DNA of 6,230 nt from Desulfobacteraceae bacterium (GTDB lineage: Bacteria > Desulfobacterota > Desulfobacteria > Desulfobacterales > SURF-7). The translations under genes were made by a program, and so were the position numbers. Of the stretch, positions 1 through 6,023 are shown piece by piece. The notes beneath the pieces were generated by a model that was not told where the DNA came from, did no database searches, and was given only the letters and a program-made list of their open reading frames with translations. Position 1 is the first letter of the stretch, and the number at the start of each line of letters is the position of its first letter. The DNA lies in contig JAUXCK010000181.1 of the NCBI GenBank assembly GCA_030618925.1, positions 1-6,230 on the forward strand. The letters run 5' to 3'.

Positions 1-1
1 C

Positions 2-1033
2 ACGATTATCCTGCGTGCTAAGGGTCCGGACAGACCCGGTGATGGGAGGGGGCAAAATCCTGTTGATCTTTCCTTTCTGGATTTTTCAGACTTGTCTGGA
101 GACCGGGAAGGGACTGTGATGATAGACAGGGGGGGGCACTTTCCTGTTTTCAGGTATCATGAATGGGACACCCTTTTGGGCGATTTTCTCAAAGATTATG
201 TCCTGGTCCGGGAAAAGCCCATCACAGGCCTTGCCGGTGATTTTTTTGTCCGGGCACTTGCCCGCCACAGGGGGCTTGTCAAAAAAATCCGCACTTCATT
301 TGAACTGCTGAAGCCTGAAGGACTGACCCTGTTACGGAAATGGCTGGAGGGAGATGAATTCGATTATCGGGAGCTGCTCAATTTTGTCGTTGATAGAAAA
401 GCCGGCATCATGCCGTCTGACCGGCTGTATATCAAGCGTCTGAAACAGGAGCGGGATGTGTCTGTTCTCCTTCTCGTGGATCTGTCCCGTTCAACAGCAA
501 ACAGGGTGGCGGGCACCGATAGAACAGTTCTCGATGTTGAAAAAGAAGCCATTGTTTTATTGTGTGAAGCCCTTCAGGTTGTGGGAGATTCGTTTGCCAT
601 TGCCGGTTTTTCAGGCACCGGCCGTCTCGGGGTCGATTACTATCCAATTAAACATTTTGAGGACATCATGGATGAACAGATCCGGCAGCGGATCAATGCC
701 ATGTGCCCCTTAAGGAGTACACGGACCGGGGCCGCCATCCGCCATGCCACATACCGGCTTGAAAAGAACCCTTCAAAAGTCCGCCTGCTCCTTATCCTGG
801 GGGATGGGTTTCCCAATGATACAGGGTATAAACAGAATTATGCCATGGAGGACACACGCCGGGCGCTTTTTGAAGCACGGTCAAAAAATATTTATGCCCA
901 CAGTATTACGGTCAATCTCGCCGGTGAACCACGGCTGGATGATCTGTATGGAAAGATTCATCACAATGTGATATCAGATGTGCGCGAGCTTCCGGACAAG
1001 CTTCTTCGAATTTACAGCAGCCTCACGCGGTAG
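2..1033 (+). CDS. NorD/CbbO-like VWA-domain protein, 5'-truncated by window edge
   Basis: The reading frame is open from base 2, so the N-terminus lies outside the window; the TTG at 92 is internal and not the start. The visible 343 residues match the C-terminal half of NorD/CbbO proteins. A YHEWD segment near the beginning corresponds to the family's YPEWD motif, and a VWA domain follows. Its metal-ion-dependent adhesion site is intact: DLSRS (479-493, visible residues 160-164), TRTG (719-730) and the Asp of GDGFPND (803-805). In this family the VWA protein works with a MoxR-class AAA+ ATPase (NorQ/CbbQ) in the cytoplasm to activate or insert a metal centre into a client enzyme. Full-length members are about 600-780 residues, so roughly half is missing. 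No NorB/NorC or RuBisCO gene is visible, so the client is unknown and I give no symbol. The family call is firm; the nitric oxide reductase role is not shown. Confidence 0.9.
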   Translation, partial: TIILRAKGPDRPGDGRGQNPVDLSFLDFSDLSGDREGTVMIDRGGHFPVFRYHEWDTLLGDFLKDYVLVREKPITGLAGDFFVRALARHRGLVKKIRTSFELLKPEGLTLLRKWLEGDEFDYRELLNFVVDRKAGIMPSDRLYIKRLKQERDVSVLLLVDLSRSTANRVAGTDRTVLDVEKEAIVLLCEALQVVGDSFAIAGFSGTGRLGVDYYPIKHFEDIMDEQIRQRINAMCPLRSTRTGAAIRHATYRLEKNPSKVRLLLILGDGFPNDTGYKQNYAMEDTRRALFEARSKNIYAHSITVNLAGEPRLDDLYGKIHHNVISDVRELPDKLLRIYSSLTR

Positions 1034-1081
1034 GGGCAGCAAGGAATTTTTGGGTTGCTGTGACCGGCGATCGGATTTCAT

Positions 1082-1495
1082 ATGGCGATTTATGATGACA
1101 TATTTTCCTGGGAAGGCTTTGGGGGCCGGCTGCGTCTTGCCAGCGGAACGTGCAGGCTCCGCATCTTTGATCTAAAAAAAAGCAAAATAGAAAAATTGAC
1201 GGTTTTACGGCCCATCATCGTGGTCGTATCAGACATCCCCGGGCAGGATATGTCTGTGCGGAGCTGTGCCGGGCATATCGCCACCATGGCCACCGGGCAG
1301 TTTGACATTGATCCCCAGCGCATGCTCTGGGTCGAATATTATCCGGCGTCAGAATACGGCAAAGAAAAGCGCCAAAAGATTTCCGAACGGTATGATGCGG
1401 TGGAGTTCACCTGGTACGGGGACCGGGCCCTTGAACCCAGGTGGAAACCCCTCAAACCCCCCATGCTCGATATCGTAAAGACGCTGATGGAATAG
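1082..1495 (+). CDS. Hypothetical protein, 137 aa, probable operon partner of the VWA gene
   Basis: I do not recognise this protein. It begins 48 bp after the VWA gene's stop on the same strand, with no terminator visible between, so co-transcription is likely. An in-frame TGA at 1061-1063 and the absence of other start codons make ATG 1082 the only reasonable start, although its Shine-Dalgarno is poor. The sequence looks soluble: no signal peptide or membrane segment, one hydrophobic strand (LRPIIVVVSDIPG), two isolated cysteines, and a C-terminal half rich in aromatic and charged residues (WVEYYPASEY, then EFTWYGD), with a proline-rich stretch KPLKPP near the end. Codon use resembles the neighbours. 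It could be an accessory factor for the VWA/AAA+ system, but that rests on position only. Confidence 0.72.
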   Translation: MAIYDDIFSWEGFGGRLRLASGTCRLRIFDLKKSKIEKLTVLRPIIVVVSDIPGQDMSVRSCAGHIATMATGQFDIDPQRMLWVEYYPASEYGKEKRQKISERYDAVEFTWYGDRALEPRWKPLKPPMLDIVKTLME

Positions 1496-1544
1496 TTCTG
1501 GTGTTCTGATGGGCTTCCCCCGTTCATTCAAACGCATGGGTGAA

Positions 1545-2498
1545 TTATGGCTTGGATGAGGCAGGGAAGGCATCGGGTGAATAGACCCGATTTGTACGGT
1601 TTCCCTGACAGGAATCTCTTTTTTGAAGCGTTTCCCGGATCAGGGTGAGGGTTTCATTTTTTTTTAAAGACCAGGAAGGCGCCACCAGTTCCCGGGGGTG
1701 GGGATCGCCGGTCAGGCGCTGGATGACGACCTCTGCAGGCAGGCGTTCAAGAAAATCACAAACAAGATCCACGTATTCCTTCTGCTCCAGGCATCTGTAT
1801 TTGTTTTCATGGAACAATTTTTCAAGCTCGGTTCCTTTGATCACGTAGAGCAGGTGAAGCTTAACACCCTGGATTCCCAGTTCAGCCAGGGCTTCCGCTG
1901 TTTCAAGCATATGATGTTTTTTTTCGCCGGGAAGCCCTAAAATGACATGGGCACATATGTTGATCCCTCTGTTTTTTGTTGCCGCGACACTATTTTGGAA
2001 ACTTTTAAAATCGTGTCCCCGATTGATCAAAGAAAGGGTGGCATCATGAATGGACTGAAGTCCGTACTCGATCCAGATGAGGTTCTTTTTCGCATATGCT
2101 TCAAGAAGGTCGAGCACTTTTTCTGCCACACAGTCGGGCCGGGTGCCGATGGAGAGGCCCACCACGTCATTCACGGCAAGGGCTTCATCGTATTTTTTTT
2201 TGAGCGGGTCAAACGGGGCATATGTATTTGTAAATGCCTGAAAGTACGCAATAAATTTTTTTGCCTTGTATTTTCTGGACAACGCCAGCTTGCCTGCCAG
2301 AAGCTGGTCGGTAATGGAAAGCCCCCTTGCATATGCACCGGTTCCGGATCCTCTGGGATTGCAATAGATGCACCCGCCGGTAGAGAGGGTGCCGTCCCGG
2401 TTCGGGCATGAAAACCCGGCATCCACCGTAATTTTCTGGACCCTGCACCCGAATTGGTTTTTCAAACTGGTATTAAAATCGTGGTAACGGTTTTGCAT
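1545..2498 (-). CDS. yhcC: Radical SAM protein, TIGR01212 (YhcC/YtqA) family; candidate MnmL-type tRNA wobble-uridine enzyme
   Basis: A 317-residue radical SAM protein of near-usual length for the family (E. coli YhcC is about 309). The 4Fe-4S cluster cysteines are C31, C43 and C46 in the family's atypical C-x11-C-x2-C spacing, inside CPNRDGTLSTGGCIYC. Further hallmarks are TRPDC, the YGLQS segment, NRGHDF and HVILGLPGE. ATG 2498 is the only plausible start: the frame stays open upstream to a TGA without another ATG, GTG or TTG. The Shine-Dalgarno is mediocre (GAGG 13 nt upstream). The C-terminal ~30 residues look like an unconserved tail. E. coli YhcC has no firm role, but B. subtilis YtqA of this family has been reported as MnmL, acting in mnm5s2U34 synthesis. 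The divergent mnmG neighbour supports the same pathway here. Family assignment is sure; the MnmL role is inferred. Confidence 0.93.
   Translation of the reverse strand: MQNRYHDFNTSLKNQFGCRVQKITVDAGFSCPNRDGTLSTGGCIYCNPRGSGTGAYARGLSITDQLLAGKLALSRKYKAKKFIAYFQAFTNTYAPFDPLKKKYDEALAVNDVVGLSIGTRPDCVAEKVLDLLEAYAKKNLIWIEYGLQSIHDATLSLINRGHDFKSFQNSVAATKNRGINICAHVILGLPGEKKHHMLETAEALAELGIQGVKLHLLYVIKGTELEKLFHENKYRCLEQKEYVDLVCDFLERLPAEVVIQRLTGDPHPRELVAPSWSLKKNETLTLIRETLQKRDSCQGNRTNRVYSPDAFPASSKP
1572..1591 (+). terminator. Weak hairpin inside the end of the convergent gene; possible stop for the VWA operon
   Basis: ATCGGGT (1572-1578) and ACCCGAT (1585-1591) form a perfect 7-bp stem with a 6-nt loop, about 77 bp beyond the stop of the 137-aa gene. 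Only TTTG follows on the plus strand, so the U-tract is too short for a confident intrinsic terminator. The hairpin also lies in the last codons of the minus-strand radical SAM gene. The 49-bp convergent gap itself (1496-1544) shows no stronger candidate. Confidence 0.22.
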
Positions 2499-2534
2499 CG
2501 ATGACTGCCCGCCTCTGGGTAAACTGCTCCGGGC

Positions 2535-2563
2535 TTGACCTGTTCGCCAAGCAGGGATATACT
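2535..2563 (+). promoter_or_regulatory. mnmG: Sigma70-like promoter for mnmG
   Basis: TTGACC (2535-2540), a 17-bp spacer and TATACT (2558-2563) match the sigma70 consensus at 5/6 in both boxes with ideal spacing. The predicted start near 2570 gives mnmG a leader of about 143 nt, long enough to hold regulatory structure and the small ORFs described separately. Confidence 0.55.
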
Positions 2564-2577
2564 CTTTTTCCTGAAAA

Positions 2578-2606
2578 TTTATACTGTTGGAAATAGAAAA
2601 TGTAAA
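2578..2606 (-). promoter_or_regulatory. Sigma70-like promoter for the radical SAM gene
   Basis: On the minus strand TTTACA (2601-2606) is followed by a 17-bp spacer and TATAAA (2578-2583), matching consensus at 5/6 in both boxes. Transcription would start near 2571 and give a leader of about 70 nt before ATG 2498. It faces the mnmG promoter, with the two -10 boxes 14 bp apart. Confidence 0.5.
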
Positions 2607-2676
2607 TATGTAAGTTTCATTAAGAAGTCATTTTGGCACCTCATGGATGCAAAGTCGCAAGGAAAGAGGTCTTGAA

Positions 2677-2712
2677 ATGGCTTTAGGCATCGGACCGATA
2701 AGATTTAAATGA
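2677..2712 (+). CDS. Putative 11-aa leader peptide coupled to mnmG
   Basis: The ORF encodes MALGIGPIRFK. It has the best ribosome-binding site in the region, AGAGG at 2665-2669 (within GGAAAGAGGT), 7 nt before the ATG. Its TGA (2710-2712) directly abuts the mnmG ATG (2713) in the same frame, and mnmG has only GATAAGATTTAAATGA before it, a poor ribosome-binding site. The layout suggests that ribosomes load here, terminate and reinitiate on mnmG. Of the ten codons after ATG, four (UUA, GGA, AGA, AAA) are read by tRNAs whose U34 is modified by MnmE/MnmG, which could make the peptide a sensor of that modification. It could still be chance; no homologue can be checked here. Confidence 0.4.
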   Translation: MALGIGPIRFK

Positions 2713-4584
2713 ATGCCATTGTATAATAAAAAATATGATATCATCGTCGTGGGCGCAGGCCATGCCGGGTGTGAGGCAGCCCTTGCCGGTGCCAGGATGG
2801 GGTGCAGTGTCCTGCTTCTGGCCATCGATCTGGACAAGGTGGCGGCCATGCCCTGCAGCCCCTCCATTGGCGGCATGGCCAAGGGCCAGCTGGTAAAGGA
2901 GATCGATGCCCTTGGCGGCGAGATGGCTAAAATTACCGATAAATCCGCCATTCAATACCGAACCCTGAATACTAAAAAGGGACCGGCAGTTCATTCCTCG
3001 AGAACTCAAAACGATAAAATCCGCTACCACATGGCCATGAAGGCAGTGCTTGAGCAGCAGACGGGCATTGACTTGAAGCAGGCGCTGGTGGACAAGATCG
3101 TCCTTGCGGGAGACAAAGTCGCAGGGGTCACGGATCAGACAGGGTTCAGCTTCCAGGCAGGGGCTGTCGTGCTTGCAACCGGGACATTCCTGAGTGGCCT
3201 GGTTCATATAGGGTCAAATTCATTTAAGGCCGGAAGGGCCGGAGAATTTGCAGCATACGGGCTTCCGGTCCAGCTCAGGGATCTCGGCTTTGCCCTGGGA
3301 AGGATGAAAACGGGAACCCCGCCGCGTCTCAATAAAAACAGCATCGATTTCAGCCGGTTTTCGATCCAGGAAGCAGATCAGAACCCGACCCCCTTTTCAT
3401 TTTCAACCCAAAAGATCCCTCTACCCCAGATGCCCAGCTATATTGGCCGCACCAATGAAAAGAGCATCAAAATCGTTCAGGACAATCTGAAGTTTTCCCC
3501 GCTCTACAGCGGTGTCATCAAAGGCGTTCCCGCCCGATACTGCCCTTCCTTTGAAGACAAGGTTGTCCGGTTTCCTGAACGGGACGGTCACCAGGTGATT
3601 CTGGAGCATGAGGGAATTGACACCAACGAGATTTATGCCAGCGGACTCGGGAACAGCCTTCCGCTGGAGATTCAGATCGAATTCGTCCGGTCTGTTGAGG
3701 GGCTGGAAGAGGCTGAAATCATGCGGCCGGCCTATGCCATTGAATATGATTATGTAAATCCGATTCAGCTTCAGCCAACACTTGAAACAAAAAAAATATC
3801 CGGTCTGTTTATGGCCGGCCAGATCAATGGCACATCCGGCTATGAGGAGGCGGGTGCCCAGGGACTCTGGGCCGGCATCAACGCGGCCTGCAAGATTCAG
3901 AAAAGAGAGCGCTTTATTTTGGATCGATCCCAGGCCTATATGGGTGTCATGGTAGATGACCTGGTCACCCGGGGAACCCGTGAACCCTATCGTATGTTCA
4001 CCTCCCGGGCCGAATACCGTCTCATGCTGCGGGAGGACAATGCAGACCTGAGATTGGTGGAGGCAGGATACGGGCTTGGCCTCATGAGCCATGATATGGC
4101 AAGGGATGTCAAAGAGAGAAAAAAGCAGATCGAAAATGAAATTAAAAGAATAAAAGGCATCATTATCAAACCTGATAAAAAGACGAATCATTATCTTGTG
4201 CACTGTGGATCACAACCCATCCGAAGCGGCGTTTATCTGGATCAGCTGTTAAAAAGAAGCGGGCTTGGCTACGAAACCGTTGAACACCTGACGGAAAATT
4301 CAGGCAGGCCCAGCCCGGAAGTGGCCCGTCAGGTGGAGATCGAAATCAAGTATGAAGGGTATATTAAAAAACAATTCAAGGAGATCGAAAAGTTCAGGAC
4401 CATGGAAAAAGTGAAGATTCCCCGGCGGTTTGAATATAACGGTGTGCAGGGTCTCTCCAATGAATTAAAAGAAAAACTCTCTTCAATACAGCCTGCCTCG
4501 CTGGGGCAGGCCTCCCGAATAGACGGCATGACCCCGGCTGCAATCTCCGTGTTGATGATCGCTTTGAAGGTCTATGGCAGGTAA
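2713..4584 (+). CDS. mnmG: MnmG (GidA), tRNA uridine-5-carboxymethylaminomethyl modification enzyme, FAD subunit
   Basis: MnmG forms a cytoplasmic complex with the GTPase MnmE and, using FAD, NADH and a methylene-tetrahydrofolate carbon, adds aminomethyl or carboxymethylaminomethyl groups to C5 of U34 in tRNAs for Lys, Glu, Gln, Leu(UAA), Arg(UCU) and Gly(UCC). The 623 residues match the family (629 in E. coli). Visible motifs are the FAD-binding GAGHAG (14-19), CSPSIGG with conserved Cys48, the KGPAV/SSRTQ block, MKTGTPPR (198-205), ARYCPSFEDK with the catalytic Cys277, and the C-terminal GQASRIDGMTPAAI (from 598) of the MnmE-contacting helical domain. ATG 2713 is fixed by an in-frame TGA immediately before it, and the Rossmann strand (YDIIVVGAG) follows as usual. 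Translation initiation is weak on its own and probably depends on the upstream small ORF. mnmE is not in the window. Confidence 0.98.
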   Translation: MPLYNKKYDIIVVGAGHAGCEAALAGARMGCSVLLLAIDLDKVAAMPCSPSIGGMAKGQLVKEIDALGGEMAKITDKSAIQYRTLNTKKGPAVHSSRTQNDKIRYHMAMKAVLEQQTGIDLKQALVDKIVLAGDKVAGVTDQTGFSFQAGAVVLATGTFLSGLVHIGSNSFKAGRAGEFAAYGLPVQLRDLGFALGRMKTGTPPRLNKNSIDFSRFSIQEADQNPTPFSFSTQKIPLPQMPSYIGRTNEKSIKIVQDNLKFSPLYSGVIKGVPARYCPSFEDKVVRFPERDGHQVILEHEGIDTNEIYASGLGNSLPLEIQIEFVRSVEGLEEAEIMRPAYAIEYDYVNPIQLQPTLETKKISGLFMAGQINGTSGYEEAGAQGLWAGINAACKIQKRERFILDRSQAYMGVMVDDLVTRGTREPYRMFTSRAEYRLMLREDNADLRLVEAGYGLGLMSHDMARDVKERKKQIENEIKRIKGIIIKPDKKTNHYLVHCGSQPIRSGVYLDQLLKRSGLGYETVEHLTENSGRPSPEVARQVEIEIKYEGYIKKQFKEIEKFRTMEKVKIPRRFEYNGVQGLSNELKEKLSSIQPASLGQASRIDGMTPAAISVLMIALKVYGR

Positions 4585-4611
4585 ATTGAAACAATAACAC
4601 AGCCTCCCACC

Positions 4612-4640
4612 TTGACACAGGGTGTCTTTTAACTTATTTT
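4612..4640 (+). promoter_or_regulatory. Sigma70-like promoter for the J-protein gene
   Basis: A perfect TTGACA (4612-4617), a 17-bp spacer and TATTTT (4635-4640, 4/6) lie 90 bp before the preferred start at 4730. A possible heat-shock-type (sigma32-like) pair lies just upstream: TTGAAA (4586-4591), 13 bp, TCCCAC (4605-4610). That second match is weak. Confidence 0.42.
4614..4630 (+). terminator. Short hairpin plus T-run after mnmG
   Basis: GACAC (4614-4618), loop AGG and GTGTC (4622-4626) are followed by TTTT, 30 bp after the mnmG stop. The stem is only 5 bp and the loop 3 nt, so termination would be weak. The same bases carry the -35 box of the promoter candidate for the next gene, so the site may be one, the other or both. 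Confidence 0.25.
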
Positions 4641-4729
4641 AACCACTGAATAATAAATAAATATAGTCAGTATCCTGTCCCTTGTTGCAATCAGGGGGAA
4701 ACAGGGCTGAAATGATAAGGAATATGGAA

Positions 4730-5650
4730 ATGCCCGAGACGGATTATTATAAAATATTAGGCGTTGGCAAAAACGCTGCTGAGGATGAAATTAAAAAAAA
4801 ATATAGAAAGCTTGCCATGAAATATCATCCTGACCACACAAAGGGGGATAAGGCCGCTGAAGACAAGTTTAAAGAAATCAGTGAAGCCTATGCCGTCCTG
4901 AGTGATAAAGAAAAGCGTAAACAATATGATACATTCGGATCGAATGGCTTTCATCAACGCTTTTCCCAGGAAGATATTTTCAGGGATTTTGACTTGGGGT
5001 CTATTTTCAAGGAATTTGGTTTTGGCGGCGGTGGTTTTTCCCAGGGCAGAGGTGGCGGGATGCGGTTCTCATTCGGCGATAACGGGTCGTTCGGTAGACG
5101 GCATGCCGGCCCCAGTCAGGCCCAGCTCAAAGGCCCTGATCTCGTCTATGAGTTGCCCCTCTCTTTAAAAGAAGTTGCGACCGGGACGCGTAAAACAATT
5201 TCCTTTAAACATGGCGGGCGGTCTGAAAAAATAACCGTGAAGATACCGGCCGGGATGCTGTCCGGGAAAAAGCTGCGCCTGGCCGGAAAGGGAGAGAAAA
5301 GCCAGTATGGCGGCCCTCCAGGGGACCTTTTTATTCTTTCAAAAGTTCAGCCGGATTCGGTGTTCAGGGCTGAAGAACACGATCTTCATATTGTTCGTGA
5401 CATAAAAGTAAGCGAAGCCATACTGGGGACCACGATTCATGTGTCGACAATAGATGATAAGGAATTGAGTCTGACCATACCGCCGGGAACCAGACATAAA
5501 ACAAAAATGAGGATTCCGGGCCAGGGTCTGCCGGAGATGCAGAAAAAGTCAAAAGGCCATCTCTATGTTCATATTCATGTTGAGATGCCTAAAAAGCTTT
5601 CAGGGGAACAGGAAAAACTGGTTAAAAAATTGGCAGAAGCCGGCCTGTAA
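4730..5650 (+). CDS. cbpA: CbpA-type DnaJ family co-chaperone (class B J-protein)
   Basis: J-proteins stimulate the ATPase of DnaK/Hsp70 and deliver unfolded substrates in the cytoplasm. From ATG 4730 the protein is 306 residues, the same length as E. coli CbpA. The J-domain (about 5-68) has the essential HPD tripeptide at 33-35 and ends in EKRKQYD (61-67). A Gly/Phe-rich linker (about 69-127) includes FGFGGGGF. Two beta-sandwich substrate-binding domains fill 136-306, with LPLSLKEVATGT, the KIPAG and IPPGT turns, and the final GHLYVHIHVEMP. There are no CxxCxGxG zinc-finger repeats, which excludes DnaJ proper. ATG 4730 is preferred because AAGGA (4717-4721) lies 8 nt before it and DYYKILGV then begins at residue 5 as in relatives; ATG 4712, ATG 4724 and TTG 4682 are in-frame alternatives. 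No cbpM or dnaK/grpE neighbour is visible. CbpA can also bind DNA in E. coli; nothing here tests that. Confidence 0.94.
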   Translation: MPETDYYKILGVGKNAAEDEIKKKYRKLAMKYHPDHTKGDKAAEDKFKEISEAYAVLSDKEKRKQYDTFGSNGFHQRFSQEDIFRDFDLGSIFKEFGFGGGGFSQGRGGGMRFSFGDNGSFGRRHAGPSQAQLKGPDLVYELPLSLKEVATGTRKTISFKHGGRSEKITVKIPAGMLSGKKLRLAGKGEKSQYGGPPGDLFILSKVQPDSVFRAEEHDLHIVRDIKVSEAILGTTIHVSTIDDKELSLTIPPGTRHKTKMRIPGQGLPEMQKKSKGHLYVHIHVEMPKKLSGEQEKLVKKLAEAGL

Positions 5651-5663
5651 TGAATTAAATGTA

Positions 5664-5690
5664 TTGACAAATCGTTTCATTTGATATAAA
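5664..5690 (+). promoter_or_regulatory. Possible sigma70-like promoter after the J-protein gene
   Basis: A perfect TTGACA (5664-5669) is followed by TATAAA (5685-5690) at a short 15-bp spacing, or by TAAATT (5687-5692) at 17 bp with a poorer box. It begins only 14 bp after the J-protein stop. Any transcript would run through the palindrome cluster, with no clear ORF until 6115, so it could feed the zinc-ribbon gene or a non-coding RNA. AT-rich DNA produces such matches easily. Confidence 0.28.
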
Positions 5691-5774
5691 TTTATAGAAG
5701 TTATATTTACAATTTCTTTTCGGTTGAACATTTAATCAAACCCCATATAATTCTGTTACCAAGATAATCGCTTC

Positions 5775-5804
5775 AAAAAAAGTGCCTTTCAGATGAAATG
5801 GGCA
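5775..5804 (-). terminator. Terminator-like hairpin and T7 tract on the minus strand
   Basis: Read on the minus strand, TGCC, a CA bulge, TTTC, loop ATCT, GAAA and GGCA form an 8-bp bulged stem, followed by C and seven Ts (5781 to 5775). This has the form of a rho-independent terminator for leftward transcription, although no leftward gene is evident upstream. It also lies inside a weak 56-aa minus-strand ORF, so the ORF and the terminator are unlikely both to be functional. Confidence 0.35.
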
Positions 5805-5836
5805 TTCAATGCCTATTGAAATTTGTTTCAATGCCT
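5783..5836. repeat. Cluster of three overlapping inverted repeats with a 10-bp direct repeat
   Basis: Three symmetrical elements overlap. TGCC-TTTCA-GA-TGAAA-TG-GGCA spans 5783-5804. AATGGGCATT-C-AATGCCTATT spans 5797-5817 (one G-T pair, otherwise complementary). ATTGAAA-TTTG-TTTCAAT spans 5815-5832. TTCAATGCCT occurs twice (5805-5814 and 5827-5836). In RNA the first and second hairpins use the same GGCA and cannot form together, and AATGCC of the second repeat copy could also pair with GGCATT. Confidence 0.5.
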
Positions 5837-6023
5837 CATGCAGATTTTTTTTAAACTTCATTTGGGCCGGTGTTTCAGGGAATACATGAGTGGGTTCCGG
5901 AACCATTCCATAAAACGTTGATATCCTTATATTTTTGGAATCACATCATCTCCGATCGCTCAAGGTCTGCACATTTATTGTTAAGCATGAACGTCGCACA
6001 AGAAGAATAACCATCGATTATGC

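Larger units (their letters stand above)
2570..2712 (+). promoter_or_regulatory. Long mnmG mRNA leader with two abutting small ORFs
   Basis: The predicted mnmG leader is AT-rich to about 2625 and more structured afterwards. It contains two minimal ORFs. ATG 2643 to TGA 2673-2675 encodes MDAKSQGKRS and has no clear Shine-Dalgarno. One base later ATG 2677 opens the second ORF, listed separately. CC-TCAT-GG at 2639-2646 followed by GATGCAAAG loosely recalls part of a GEMM (c-di-GMP-I) riboswitch core, but the match is incomplete and I do not call a riboswitch. The first ORF may be chance; a leader of this length is reasonably supported by the promoter. Confidence 0.35.

Noticed and set aside
92..94. 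TTG at 92 as the start of the VWA gene
   Set aside because: The same frame is open back to base 2 and encodes sequence continuous with the protein, so the gene begins before the window.
1496..1544. Intrinsic terminator in the convergent gap
   Set aside because: Only a 5-bp ATTCA/TGAAT pairing with a 10-nt loop is present and no T-run follows; the 1572-1591 hairpin is the better, though weak, candidate.
1947..2411. 154-codon plus-strand frame opposite the radical SAM gene
   Set aside because: It is fully antisense to the conserved radical SAM core including the cluster-binding region, with no recognisable protein features.
2677..2730. MnmG translated from ATG 2677 by UGA readthrough or selenocysteine insertion
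   Set aside because: The extension would precede an already complete MnmG N-terminus, there is no reason for a residue at that site, and I see no SECIS-like hairpin immediately after the UGA. Reinitiation is simpler.
3421..4203. 260-codon open frame on the minus strand inside mnmG
   Set aside because: It lies opposite strongly conserved MnmG sequence, shows no domain and is the usual antisense shadow of a mid-GC gene.
4682..4684. TTG at 4682 as the start of the J-protein gene
   Set aside because: It would add 16 residues with no family match before the J-domain and has no suitable Shine-Dalgarno; ATG 4730 has AAGGA at 8 nt.
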